Positions 10,845 to 23,479 of a stretch of DNA of 64,000 bases are shown piece after piece. A program made the translations under genes and the position numbers. This DNA comes from Ridgeia piscesae (lineage: Eukaryota; Annelida; Polychaeta; Sabellida; Siboglinidae). Location of the stretch: assembly GCA_025642075.2 (NCBI GenBank), contig JAODUO010000429.1, forward strand, positions 256,001 through 320,000, given 5' to 3'. How positions within the stretch are numbered: position 1 is the first letter of the stretch; each line of letters begins with the position of its first letter. The notes beneath the pieces were generated by a model, which saw only the letters and a program-made list of their open reading frames with translations, made no database searches and was not told the origin of the DNA.

Positions 10845-11948
10845 GACGAGTCTGACACAGCCACACCAGTCTGACACAGCCAGACTGGTCTGACATAGCC
10901 ACACCAGTCTTACACAGCCAGACTGGTCTGACACAGCCAGACTGGTCTGACATAGCCACACCAGTCTTACACAGCCAGACTGGTCTGACACAGCCAGACA
11001 TGTATGACATACCCACACCAGTCTGACACAGCCAGACCGGTCTGACACAGCCAGACAAGTCTGACACAGCTAGACAAGTATGACATACCCACACCAGTCT
11101 GACACAGCCAGACAAGTCTGACACAGCCACACCAGTCTTACACAGCCAGACTGGTCTGACACAGCCAGACAAATCTGACATAGCCACACCAGTCTTACAC
11201 AGCCAGACTGGTCTGACACAGACAGACTGGTCTGACATAGCCACACCAGTCTTACACAGACAGACTGGTCTGACATAGCCACACCAGTCTTACACAGACA
11301 GACTGGTCTGACATAGCCAGATGAGTCTGACACAGCCACACCAGTCTGACACAGCCAGACAAGTCTGAGATAGCCACACCAGTCTTACACAGCCAGACTG
11401 GTCTGACATAGCCAGATGAGTCTGACACAGCCACACCAGTCTGACACAGCCAGACAAGTCTGACATAGCCACACCAGTCTTACACAGACAGACTGGTCTG
11501 ACATAGCCACACCAGTCTTACACAGACAGACTGGTCTGACACAGCCAGATGAGTCTGACACAGCCACACCAGTCTGACACAGCCAGACTGGTCTGACACA
11601 GCCACACCAGTCTTACACAGCCAGACTGGTCTGACACAGCCAGACAAGTCTGACATAGCCACACCAGTCTTACACAGACAGACTGGTCTGACACAGCCAG
11701 ATGAGTCTGACACAGCCACACCAGTCTGACACAGCCAGACTGGTCTGACACAGCCACACCAGTCTTACACAGCCAGACCGGTCTGACACAGCCAGACAAG
11801 TGTGACATAGCCACACCAGTCTTACACAGCCAGACTGGTCTGACACAGCCAGGCAAGTCTGACATAGCCACACCAGTCTTACACAGCCAGACTGGTCTGA
11901 CACAGCCAGACGAGTCTGACATAGCCACACCAGTCTTACACAGCCATA
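10845..11948. repeat. 19-bp/38-bp minisatellite, about 1.1 kb
   Basis: Roughly 58 tandem units of about 19 bp. Two unit types often alternate to give a 38-bp dimer: ACAGCCAGACTGGTCTGAC and ATAGCCACACCAGTCTTAC. Longer periods of 95 and 152 bp (multiples of 19) also recur. Type one contains the near-palindrome CAGACTGGTCTG; some copies are exact palindromes (CAGACCGGTCTG). Because 19 is not a multiple of three, each frame cycles with a 19-residue peptide period. The resulting open frames on the minus strand are a by-product of the repeat, not genes. Confidence 0.95.
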
Positions 11949-12240
11949 CGCAACTGACAGGGAGATAAAACTGATAGAGGTGTTTGCACAACTTGAGACA
12001 TCATAATGAGAGGCTGCACCTACCGGCCACTGACACAGTTGAAGGATGGACCACTTCCGAGTACATGTCAGTGATCATTTATCCATCACTCAAGGCTCAG
12101 GATCAGCCGGAAGTCTGGCTGACCATGTTTTTCATGAAATTACATTTAAGGTATCACATAGCTACCTCAGTTCAGGTTGCTAAGTTTTATTACAGTTTAG
12201 GATGCGAGGTCATGGGTGTTAATGACAAATAACTTGCCAG

Positions 12241-12519
12241 CAGGGCTTTATGCAGGACCAAATTATTGCCAGTCACACATGTATTGGTGGACACATGGAT
12301 GTTAACTGTTAAGCCAGTTTACAAATTTTAAAATGTGTTTGATGACGTGAAATGGACTACAAAAACACACGTGACACCATTTACACTCACTTCTAAGGCA
12401 TAACTGACAATATATATGGTTTTGGAAGACTTTTCCTCCTTTGTTTTTATACCCATCCACTCATATTTCTACCCGTCCACAATGGTTTTTACCCATCCAA
12501 AAGACGGGTGGACATTATG
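12241..12519 (+). mobile_element. hAT-type MITE, copy 4, with perfect 8-bp TSD
   Basis: Begins CAGGGCTTTATGCAGGACC. The right end is shortened to GGTGGACATTATG, as if the last inverted repeat were lost except for TATG. Perfect direct repeats CTTGCCAG lie at 12233-12240 and 12520-12527. An 8-bp target duplication is the mark of hAT superfamily insertion, so this copy classifies the whole MITE family. Confidence 0.85.
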
Positions 12520-12529
12520 CTTGCCAGGT

Positions 12530-13390
12530 AAGTGTGAGGGAAAGTGAGCATCTTGCTTCAAGTAATGTATCAGTAAAAATGCTGACTCAGTTCAAGGTTT
12601 TGTGGCTGTTCCTCAGGTTGTTAAAATTTTAGTATATTTTGTTGTTGAGGCTACAGTACATTTGGTGAAGATGCATTGTCCATAAAACTGTGATTTATAA
12701 GCCCATTTATGTAGTGTATTTGGAAGTAAAACTTTCTTATCTGCAGTGCAACATATTCCAATATGTACAGGAGGGAGGATCTTTGTCTTTCTGACCTAAC
12801 CACAAAAAGTACCCCTTAGAGTAGTCAAACTCAACTTAAATGTATCTTTTCTTATAATGATCTAAATTTAATTAAGAAATAAACGATAAGAACTAATAAT
12901 GATGAGATTATGCAGAACAGCACCATTTGCTTCATGATACATATTAAATGCAAGTGGTGATTACAGTAATGCTTCATAATAATAAACCAAATGCAGACCA
13001 AAACTACTGTTATGATTGATTGGATGTCAGCATTTTAAAATTACAGACAGTGTATTGTGTTGTTGCTACCTGGTGTGATACTTTCTAGTCAGTTAACATT
13101 TGTTTACCACTTCAAAACTGTTTGTTTAACATTTTCACTATCTTAACAATGTAAATGTATCGTTTTTATTAATGTAGCCTTTTGCACACACACACGACAA
13201 TAATTGTATTAGATGGTCAGCTACTGAAATAGTTTACTGTAATTATATAGGCTACAGATCTATGCAATAGGCTACATTAACATTCATTTTATTGCTGCAT
13301 TGTTAAAATGATAACATTAGTGTTTTTTTTCCAAACCTGTTTCACTCACAGTTTCACTCAGTATGGACTTCTGCAGACTGTCTGCCGGAT
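12530..13390. other. AT-rich non-coding stretch
   Basis: No gene, RNA or element ends recognised. Confidence 0.35.
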
Positions 13391-13399
13391 GTATGCATA

Positions 13400-13408
13400 T
13401 AGTGTGTG

Positions 13409-13440
<32 letters not shown>

Positions 13441-13665
13441 TGATGTGAGTGTGTAGTGTAGTGTGTGAGTGTGTGTGTATTGTATGTGAGTGTGTGTATG
13501 TGAGTGTGTGTATGTGAGTGTGTGTATGTGAGTGTGTATGTGAGTGTGTGTATGTGAGTGTGCATGTGTGTGTGTATGTATGCGTGCATGTATGCATGTG
13601 TGAGAGTGTATGTGAGTGTGTGTGTGTGTGAGTGAGTGTGAGTGAGTGTGAGTGTGAGTGAGTGT
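13400..13665. repeat. Compound (GTGC)n / (GTGTGA)n microsatellite
   Basis: Starts with a GTGC run (about 13408-13440) and continues as GTGTGAGTGTGTGTATGTGAG variants to about 13665. Simple repeat; the frames through it are artefacts. Confidence 0.9.
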
Positions 13666-13679
13666 AGAGAGAGAACTGG

Positions 13680-14310
13680 TGAATGGTAATCAGCTGCACA
13701 TGTTCTGACTACACCAGACAGTTTCTGGCTGAACAGGCTGAGCATATTGGGCCTGGATTCTGATTACCTACAGTCAAAACATCAACACTCAAGAGACAGC
13801 AAACTACCTGGGAGTGGGACCTTCATCTTTGTTCTCACCATGTAACCTGTGGCCCTACTACATTTTACAGTGGCAACAAAACAGTTACAGAACAGTTAAA
13901 ACCCTTTTCCATATCCTAAACGTGCCCTGTCGAACAACCCAGCATCTCTGAGTTAGACTTTGATTAGCTTGCTGTCCCAGCACTGATAGACAACCAGAAT
14001 AATGACAACACTTGATAGGTTTTGTTGCGTTTGGTAGATTGACTAGCACTGGTTCTATTTAGTGCCTGGGGACTTGCATGATCAACTCCGCTAGGGGATG
14101 AACCTTGCTTCCTGCTGTGACTTGTTATGCCAGATTCGACAATACATTTACCATTATCCAGCAGATACAAGGGAAGGCAACTGAGAATGTGTTTCCATAT
14201 ATAATGGAAACTAACTGGGTTCTGGGATATGTCTAGGCATTGACCTATTGCTAAATGTATTACTTCTCACATCTGTCCTTTCATTATAACCTATGATATT
14301 AGGCTGTATA
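13680..14310. other. Non-coding stretch
   Basis: Nothing supportable between two microsatellites. Confidence 0.35.
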
Positions 14311-14316
14311 TGATTA

Positions 14317-14393
14317 TGTACGTACGTACGTACGCACGCACGCACGCACGTACGTACGTACGTATGCATGCACGCACGCATGCATGCATGCAC
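14317..14393. repeat. (GTAC)n-(GCAC)n alternating purine-pyrimidine tract
   Basis: Blocks of GTAC, then GCAC, then GTAC, then GCATGCAC. The strand alternates purine and pyrimidine almost throughout, and the GTAC and GCATGC blocks are self-complementary. The tract could adopt Z-DNA or cruciform forms (inference). Confidence 0.85.
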
Positions 14394-14399
14394 GGATTT

Positions 14400-15564
<1,165 letters not shown>

Positions 15565-15648
15565 GTGTGTGTGTGTGTGTTTGTGTTGTGTTTTTGCTTG
15601 TGTCTTGTCTTTGAATTTAGTGGTTAATAAGTTTGTTGTGTGTGCGTG

Positions 15649-15688
<40 letters not shown>

Positions 15689-15691
<3 letters not shown>

Positions 15692-15763
15692 ACTGTATAT
15701 ACTGTATATACTGTATATACTGTATATACTGTATATACTGTATATACTGTATATACTGTATAT
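15689..15763. repeat. 9-bp tandem repeat TATACTGTA, about 8 copies
   Basis: Eight near-perfect copies of TATACTGTA directly abut a TG run on each side. The reverse complement is TACAGTATA, so each unit is nearly self-complementary. Confidence 0.93.
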
Positions 15764-15769
15764 GTGTGT

Positions 15770-16650
15770 GTGTTGGAATGTTAGCTGTTTCTTCCTCGCT
15801 TGGGTGTCAAGGGATTCGTCTATGACATTTCAGTGATTAATCTACAGCCTTTGAGAAGAAAAGGATCTCCATGAAGTTTTAGACGTTTTCCCTCATTTAA
15901 TGGCTCTAAGTTAATCATTTTAGTGTTTGCAGTAGATGCTAGAAAACATAAATTTTTTGTTTATGTGTTTTCTGCATTAGTTTCAAAGTCCACAAATCAA
16001 CTAGCGTACATAACAGCTCATATTTATATGCCACTACAACCATATCGTATGATATGTGAACATTCTGTGTTGTCTTATGCATCTGTGTGTGCATGTGCAC
16101 ATGCGTGCATGTACAGTTGTACACGTGCTTGTGTCAATGTGTGTGGTATATGTGTATGCGCATATCTGAAGTTTGGCATTTTTGCTGAGTTTGTGTAATT
16201 CAGTGTTGACGTGAAACCCTATGTAATTTGTAGCACGCAATCTTATTAATGAGACCATTCTGATTACTTCAACATTTCCGTCTGCGACCCCATGGGTGGG
16301 GCCCGTCTCCCAAACATCCGTTTTCTTCATCAGCCACGTTTCCAAAATGAAAGCATCGGTTGTTTATGTAAGACGTGCCTGCGTGGATGTTGAATCGTGT
16401 TATAACTGCAACCTGATGGTGTGGTACTTACTTGGGCTGAGGAAGCTGGAAGGTCACTGGTTCAGTGGGATTCATCCATCGAGCCCTCCCTGGCACACTG
16501 CATTCCTCTTGCTAACTTGTTGATTGGATGTCTTGGGTGGGTAGTCTGAATGTTTTATATGCTCCTTCTAGGCTGTTATTTAATACTTAGGTTTATGTAG
16601 GTTTACTTCTTCTGGTGGCCTTGTTGGTCAGACCTGGTCAGTTGGTTTTA
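15770..16650. other. Non-coding stretch
   Basis: Several short frames on both strands, none with a recognised motif or splice context. Confidence 0.35.
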
Positions 16651-16653
16651 TAG

Positions 16654-16972
16654 AGCACAGTGGCTCAGGGGTAGAGCTTAGGACTATCAACTAAGAGGAC
16701 CCGGGTTTAAATCCTGTGCTGCGGTGTTAAAACTTTGGGCAAGTTTTTCACTCTACCAGTTCATTCAGCTGTATAAATGAGTACCTGGCTATTGACAGTG
16801 GTGGATATGTGTATGAGCAGCATTCGCATATTAATAGTAGCATATAGCTGAATGCTTCCCAGTGAAGCCGATATGGTGTCTGATTGAACAGGTCTGTCAG
16901 GAAGTGTAAAGCACTTTGAGGAAACATGAGGACTGAATACTGCGCTATATAAGAACTTACCTTTATTTTACC
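16654..16972 (+). repeat. tRNA-derived SINE, well-preserved copy
   Basis: The head at 16654-16720 folds like a tRNA. AGCACAG pairs with CTGTGCT as a 7-bp acceptor stem, the A-box-like segment is TGGCTCAGGGGTAGAGC and the B-box-like segment is GGGTTTAAATCC. The unrelated body runs to a tail GCGCTATATAAGAACTTACC, resembling LINE-type 3' tails used for retroposition. The copy at 611-915 is the same family. Confidence 0.85.
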
Positions 16973-16974
16973 TG

Positions 16975-18750
16975 TGACGTTCCTTGTTATTTTATGCGAA
17001 CAGAACAAGGAGAGGTGAGTGATTGCATCAGTGCGTTCAAGACTTTAACACTTCACATTTTGCAGCCCTTAACATGTACACACTGAAGCTGCATGTATGT
17101 TAAGGCCTGTGTGGATTTAACTTGTTTTATATCTGCACGTCATTTGTTTGGCATGAGTTGGCCAGGTTCTAGACGAAGGTCCTACTCGTGTAGGCAAGGA
17201 CAGCTAGCTGTATTCTCTAACATCCTATGGGTTGTGCCATCCACTGCTTGTCTAGTTCTGTTTAAGTTAATTGAAATCATTGCCACAGCTGATGTTAATT
17301 TAGCCAGGCACAGAGCAGCATTAACATGTTCACTGCTTGTTTTACTTTTAGAACTGACAGATGCCACTTTGCAAGATTTCTTATAATATTGTGTTCTTGG
17401 AGTGGTTTGGTAGTTTGTCATCCATACTCTTGAGGTAATATTCCAGCAATGGTTTATTGCCCAACTCTAGGCAATCTTTCAGTAATATCAGTTTGTCCAA
17501 CGATTCAGAACTAACAATGAGTTGAATCCCATCACTTCTGTTTAAAAAAATGTTTAGGTGTGCACATGATTTTGTGAATAAAAGTACCCGGTATTTATTT
17601 AATTACTTGACCACTATTGTTTTACTAATCAAAACATTATTAATTATTTTAATGTCATAAACTCATAATTATGTCAATGCTGAAAAGTCGAAGTAACCCA
17701 ACATGAAATGTTTACAGAAATTTTACTCTGAATCTGTGAATTTCTCTGACCTTCCTCTTCAGAACTTTTCCCTCGCCACACACGCAGACAACCTGTAGGA
17801 GATTGACACTTGATGAGAAGGATTTTATGTTAGTGTTCAATTGTTTATGACGTTGATGTAATGTGATAGACTTAACTGGTGTAGACTGTCATCTCTACCT
17901 CTGGTGGTGTTAACATGTGGGAGTTTCCGTGGGATGCTCGAATAAATCTAACCCGGATGGCAACATCAAAACATCAAGGATATACCGGTACATTTCACTT
18001 TTAGCACCAGTGTACATATTTTATATCAAACCTAACACTGCCCCTCCTTGTAGGGTTTAAGTAATTTTTTTCCATGACATTTAAAATAAAGGTGTAATGT
18101 GTTTGTTTCATTAGTCATAATCAGAATTATTTATTCAACCAAAATATACATATCATATATACCACGGTTGTAGTTAAATGTTATTAGAGCATGACTGGGG
18201 AAGGGTAAATTGATAGCAAGGTGCAGTAAAGTTATTAATAGTCAGCATGAATAATATTAACACGTGTGGTCCATCGATCGGCTGTTATCAATAACTGATT
18301 TGTCTCACTATTGTCTATACACTGTACGTACTAATCAATTTTGGATTGATAATTTGCGACAGTGTCTGATGATGAAGAACCAACTCATTCAGAAGAACCA
18401 AAGAAGATCATACACAAAATAATAGTCATACTGATTCAATGACCCATAACTGCTGTCCTCGAAATGTTGATTTTAATCTGTTCTGGCGTGACTACTTTGG
18501 TCACTGTTTGTTACTCAGACACATGTTATGCCAGTGTTGTCACCAACAAAAGGTTTCCCAAGATTATTACATTGTCTGTTTTCGTGTTAATATAAATAAT
18601 AGTTTCTCATATAATTTGCCAGATATGCACATTTTATTGTAACACATGACGTCATAAAAAGTACATTACGTTTTGCTACTTTTTAAGTTTGTCATAAAAA
18701 CATTTTTTTCATGGTATTAATGGCTCATAAAGTACCAGTAAACATTAACT
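16975..18750. other. AT-rich non-coding stretch
   Basis: No gene supported. It probably lies in the first intron or 5' flank of the SLC45A3-like gene (inference). Confidence 0.35.
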
Positions 18751-18751
18751 C

Positions 18752-19195
18752 TTATGTTCCTAAAACTCCTTGAGTTTAAAGCACCAAAATTATCAATTCT
18801 TAAAACCAAAAGTTAAAGAATATTGGGAGTCTGTTGCAGGAAAAATATATGAACAACAGTGAATAACAATTTATTAAATAAAAGTGTGTAGCTTTAGCTT
18901 AGTGAATTAAAAATGATATGGGAAATATATAAAACATTATATAAGTAAAAATAAATTTAATGTCAGTAGTCAGTACCTTGTGGGGTTTCAGTGCTAGTGT
19001 TTGAGTGTTTGTCTTGGTGTTTGCCGATGCTTCAATGAGTTGTTGGTGAAAACAAAATTGTTATGTTCCTAAAACTCATTGAGTTTAAAACACAAAAATG
19101 TATGATTAAGAAAATAGAGAGTATATTGCAGTAAAAATATATTAACAACAATAGATTAAAATTAATTTAATAAAAAATGTGTACCTTAGAATAAA
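18752..19195. repeat. Direct duplication of about 130 bp, two diverged copies
   Basis: Copies start near 18752 and 19061. Both begin TTATGTTCCTAAAACTC and continue with TTGAGTTTAAA, a CA-rich block, TATTGCAG-like or GTTGCAGG-like sequence, an AAAATATAT block and ATTTAATAAA-like tails. They are about 309 bp apart and clearly diverged. The right copy ends just before the acceptor-like site at 19217. Confidence 0.7.
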
Positions 19196-19217
19196 AAAGT
19201 GTTTGTTTTGTTTGCAG

Positions 19218-19374
19218 ATGTTTCTGGAAGCTGCAGGTGAAAACTGATCCTTCATGTGATTCAGACAGTGGACCGACGTCAGCAATTTGTCAGGATGCAA
19301 TGGATACGGTGAACTTGACGGCTGTTGTTTAGTCGATGCAAGACCACAAGTGATTTAAGTCAGTGAGGTGACAG
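19218..19374 (+). other. Candidate 5' UTR exon of the SLC45A3-like gene
   Basis: It is preceded by a strong acceptor (GTTTTGTTTGCAG) and followed by a strong donor (GACAG|GTATGT at 19375). The interval holds short upstream ATG frames that close quickly and no family-like protein, so it would be untranslated. Position just upstream of the coding exon supports the call; RNA evidence is lacking. Confidence 0.45.
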
Positions 19375-19794
19375 GTATGTTTGATCAGCCATGAAATGGG
19401 ATGGACATTGACGTGTTCTGACGGTCGTGGCGTAGCAATGGCTGGATTGTGGACACAGACTAGTCAAGCCAGTTGATGCAGATGTCAATTAGTGGCTTCT
19501 GTCAACAAACTGGCAGTGTGCGTTCACCAGTTTGTTGTCAGTTATGCATATCAACGCACAGTGGACCTAATGAATATCTCGTGTATCGATGCTCAATAGC
19601 TGACATGTGCATTGACATTGTGATGCACTCATGCTAACTTTGGTGACAGCTTGATGACGTCCACGCAGTTAGCATGAATCAATATGAACACATCGAAAAC
19701 GACAAAGGCTGCTTGCTCGTCTTTGAATTGATATCTCAAAACTCGCCACAGGTGCCCTGTCGTGGGGCTTGCAGTGACACCTGGTGACAGTAAC

Positions 19795-22563
19795 ATGGAT
19801 GGGCACATCGAATCGAAGGATACCATGTTCACCCAGGTCCGTGGCGTTGGACGCCATGGCCTCACCCTATTCCAAGTCTTACTACTAAATGCCATAGTAT
19901 GCGGCCTTGAGTTCTGCGCCAGCGCCGCATTCACCTACATTCCACCTATGCTACTCAAAGCCGGCCTCATTGAAGAACACATGAGCATTGTGCTCGGCAT
20001 TGGCCCGCTGATCGGCTTCTTCGCCGTGCCAATGATTGGGCGCTGGAGCGACAGATGCCGCAGTCCGTACGGGCGACGTCGACCGTTCATTCTTGGCCTC
20101 AGTCTGGCACTAATACTCTCCCTCTTCATCATTCCGTATGGCGAACGACTGAGTACCGCGATCCTGGGCCAGAGCAACGTCAGCCTACATCTTGGCACGA
20201 TATTCATAATCGTCGGCTCGGTGATGCTTGATTTCACGAGTCAGGCGTGTCTGACGCCGTGCGAGGCGTTGTTGTCGGACGCCAGCAAGATGAACAACCA
20301 ACAGGAACGGTGTTTCACTGTCTACTCCATCATGGTGAGTCTTGGTGGCTGCATTGGCTACCTGATCACGGCCATCGACTGGAGTGACATGTACATAAGC
20401 GAGGTGTTTGGCGGGCAGGAGCAGACCGCCTTCTCCATGCTCATCATACTCTTCACCCTCATGCTCGTCGTGACGCTGAACGTGGCGCAGGAGAAACCGC
20501 TCCCCGACAGCAGCGAGGACAGCGCTGACACGGACCTGCTTGATAAGATCCAGCAGGTGATAGGACACAAGGACCCGACGGTCCTCAACATCCTGCCCCC
20601 GGATCCCGGGTATGAATCGGACGTTAATGAATCGTCAGCCGAAGGCAGTGAGCAAGACGGTCTGATCTCAACGAGACCTGATTCGATAAACTACCAGAGT
20701 TACCTGCGCTGGCCGCAACGGTTGCTCAGATGTGTCACAATGCCATCGTCACGGTGGACCATCACCGATATCGATTCATTCATCCACCTGTTGTGTCTGC
20801 GGACCTACTCGCTCATGCCGGAGTTTGTGCAGGCATACTTCTACGTGCCCACGGTACTCAAGCGTCTGGCACTTGCAAATTTCTTCAGCTGGGCGGCCGT
20901 CATGGGCTTCAATCTGTTCTTCACAGACTTTGTGGGACAGGCGGTGTACGGGGGCAACCCCAACGCGCCGACTGATTCACCCCTGCAGGGGTTGTATGAC
21001 GAGGGTGTGCGTATGGGTAGTTGGGGGCTGTTGTTGCACTGTGTCACATCAGCCCTGTATGCGACGTGTATTGGGCGTCTGATCACGAGGTTTGGGTCAC
21101 GTCAGACATATTTCATCGGCATGTTCTCTTTCTCCATCGCCATGGCAGTCATGATGTTCTCACGCAATGTCTACGTCATTATCACCATGGCAGCGTGCAC
21201 AGGGTTTGGCTACGCAACCATGACAACGGTGCCGTTTCTACTCGTGACAGCGTACCATGACGACAAACTGGTAGGTTCCACTTAGTTGTTTGGGGTTTCT
21301 CATTTCTGATAAAAACAAAATGTATAATTTTCAGCAAACCATGTGTATATATCTTTGTGTATTATGTTCCTGGTGCTAATAATTTCTAATAGTACCTTAC
21401 TATTACCAGTGTGACTTTACAGTATCTTGATTACAGATGCTTACAGATGTAACATTATAGTATGTAACTTTGAAATGAACCCTGCCAGCACATCTTCTAA
21501 ATTTTCTAACATGTCTTTTCTATGAATTATACCAAATGTATGCATATTACATCTTATCAATATAATATTTGAAATTACTGTATCTTGCTGTGAATTATGT
21601 CAATGTATGTTGCAATTTGCATATATACTCTTACTAATTTGCGTCTCAATTATACCTTGCCAATGTCTCTTTGCATATGTACCTTGCCTGTATATCTTTG
21701 CAGATGAACCTTTGCAGGTCTTTTCTGATATGCTCTTCTAGACTCCAGAGTAATTTGCTGATATGCCCTGCCAGTTTATCTTTGCAAATGTAGCATGCTG
21801 AAGTATCTTTGCAGATCTACATTGCTGGTGTATCTTTGCAGAAGTATCTTGCCAGTGTATTTTTTTCAGATGTGCTTTCCTAGAGTACCTTGTAGATGTA
21901 CCCTGCCAGTGTATCGCTGCAGATGTACCTTGCCAGTGTATCTTTGCAGATGTACCTTGCCAGTGTATCTGTGCAGATGTACCCTACCAGTGTATCATTG
22001 CAGATGTACCTTGCCAGTGTATCTTTGCAGATGTACCTTGCCAGTGTATCATTGCAGATGTACCTTGCCAGTGTATCATTGCAGATGTACCTTGCCAGTG
22101 TATCTTTGCAGATGTACCTTGCCAGTGTATCTGTGCAGATGTACCTTGCCAGTGTATATTTGCAGATGTACCCTGCCTGTATATCTCTGAAATGTTTACA
22201 TTGTGCCTATGTCTTGCTGATGTATTTCCAGTATACCCGCTAAATGTACAACGTGAATACAACGTTCTGTTGCGGGCACTTTACACCTGCTCTCTGCTCC
22301 TCCAGACGTACTTCTACGACATGTCAGAAGACTCGCTCCGGCATCGCGGCATCGGGGCAGACCTTGCGATGCTGGACAGTGCCTACTACCTGGCCCAGGT
22401 GATGTTGTCAGCCCTCATGGGCTACGTCGTCCACTACACGGGCACTGTGGTCAGTTACGTCGTCTGTGCCAGCGTCCTTGGTGGACTCTCCTGCATCTGC
22501 ATTCTCCGGGTCATCTGCAGCAAGGTCGAGGTCACGACCCTTGTCAAGCACAACCGCAGATAG
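19795..22563 (+). CDS. SLC45A3-like: SLC45A3-like (prostein-type) MFS transporter
   Basis: Predicted 12-TM major facilitator of the SLC45 family, whose members are proton-coupled sugar-type transporters of the plasma or vesicle membrane. Coding exons are 19795-21270 and 22306-22563, joined in phase 0 (CTG|GTAGGT donor; CTGCTCCTCCAG acceptor), giving 577 aa; human SLC45A3 is about 550. Family signs are LGIGP near residue 67, the motif-A loop GRWSDRCRSPYGRRRPF at 82-98, LTPCEALLSD at 153-162, a hydrophilic central loop at about 232-345, FFTDFVG at 375-381, YDEGVRMGS at 401-409 and, in exon 2, GIGADLAMLDSAYYLAQV. These match SLC45A3 better than SLC45A1/2/4. ATG 19795 is the first in-frame start after a TGA at 19729-19731. 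The segment joining exons is shorter than the long loop of human SLC45A3, so either the loop is short or a small exon was missed. Confidence 0.9.
21640..22200 (+). repeat. 27-bp minisatellite in the SLC45A3-like intron
   Basis: About ten well-kept units of CCTTGCCAGTGTATCTTTGC+AGATGTA run from 21901 to 22170, with progressively decayed units upstream to about 21640 and a few downstream. Each unit contains two acceptor-like strings, TTGCCAG|T and TTTGCAG|A. The 27-bp period keeps frames open, so long frames appear on both strands, but they have no relation to the SLC45 reading frame. The array ends about 105 bp before the real acceptor at 22305. Confidence 0.93.
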
Positions 22564-23380
22564 ACAAGATCACTGAGGCCAACAAAATTGGCCGTCTGTT
22601 TTGTTGAGTTACCTTGTAAAGGCAAAGATCTGCCGTTTCACGTTGTCAAAAGTTTACATTGATGGAATCAGAGTTGCTAGTGACATCATATTTTTGATGG
22701 ATTTGTTTTCTTGTGTGCGCTAAAGGACATATTTTCATACTGCACGTTGTTGTTTTATTTTCATATTGGACCATGCCAGCTGTAAAGATTAGCTGCAGCG
22801 GGTGCTTATTGGTGTACTTATTTGTGCAGATCTCAGTACCTGTATTGACCAGTTGGTGTAATAAGATGCTGGAACCAAACTTAGGGTTAGCACAAATAGT
22901 GGGAGATCTCAATGCTTGTGGTATTTTCATTGTGGGTTGAAGAGTTTTTGTGAGTGCTTTCTGTCGATAGAGTCTACCAAATATGTTTAGCCAACCCATG
23001 GAAACCTGTGAAACATTATTTAAAATGAAGCCATTTTAGTGTCTAAATCATTTTAGTTTCTAATTGCTAAATCAGATAAGCAAGACTAAAGGAGTTTTTT
23101 AAAGAGCAAAAGTATAAAGAGGATTTCAAAAATGAAAAAGAAGCCACAGTGACCAGATAAGATGACACTCAGCTGAAATGACCACACAATGACCATCTAG
23201 CCTGGACATAACTGATCCAACTTGTGTCCATCTACGTTTGGCCTCAGGTCACTTGTCTTAGTGTGGCTGAAACAAGAAACGGTCACCACTTTTTGCTGAC
23301 CTCAGTTTCTGCTCGATTGTTTTGTTCGTCGTGTTGACCGCCAGTTGTCTTTCAGTTGGAAAAACTGCTGCATCCAGTCA
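22564..23380. other. 3' flank of the SLC45A3-like gene
   Basis: Presumed 3' UTR and spacer. No AATAAA was seen close to the stop. An ATTAAA at about 23638 is the nearest candidate, and weak. Confidence 0.35.
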
Positions 23381-23478
23381 GCATGGTCACATGACCTGTT
23401 GGGGTTCCAATATGGTCACATGACCTGTTGGGGTTCCAACATGGTCACATGACCTGTTGGGGTTCCAATATGGTCATG
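23381..23478. repeat. 29-bp tandem repeat, three copies
   Basis: Three copies of ATGGTCACATGACCTGTTGG+GGTTCCAAT with a fourth partial (ATGGTCATG). Each unit includes GGTCACATGACC, nearly self-complementary around CACATG. Confidence 0.92.
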
Positions 23479-23479
23479 T

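Noticed and set aside
10845..11948. CRISPR-like array
   Set aside because: Repeats are directly adjacent without unique spacers, and the host is an animal.
10768..11991. Many minus-strand frames with WLCQT repeats, up to 158 codons
   Set aside because: All come from the 19-bp minisatellite. There are no splice sites or conserved domain, and the peptide period equals the repeat period.
13317..13745. 142-codon His/Thr-rich minus frame
   Set aside because: Produced by the compound GTGC/GTGTGA microsatellite.
19629..21086. Minus-strand frames overlapping the SLC45A3-like exon
   Set aside because: Antisense shadows; only the plus frame matches the transporter family.
21795..22262. Frames of 92-131 codons on both strands in the SLC45A3-like intron
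   Set aside because: The 27-bp period is a multiple of three, so stops are absent by construction.
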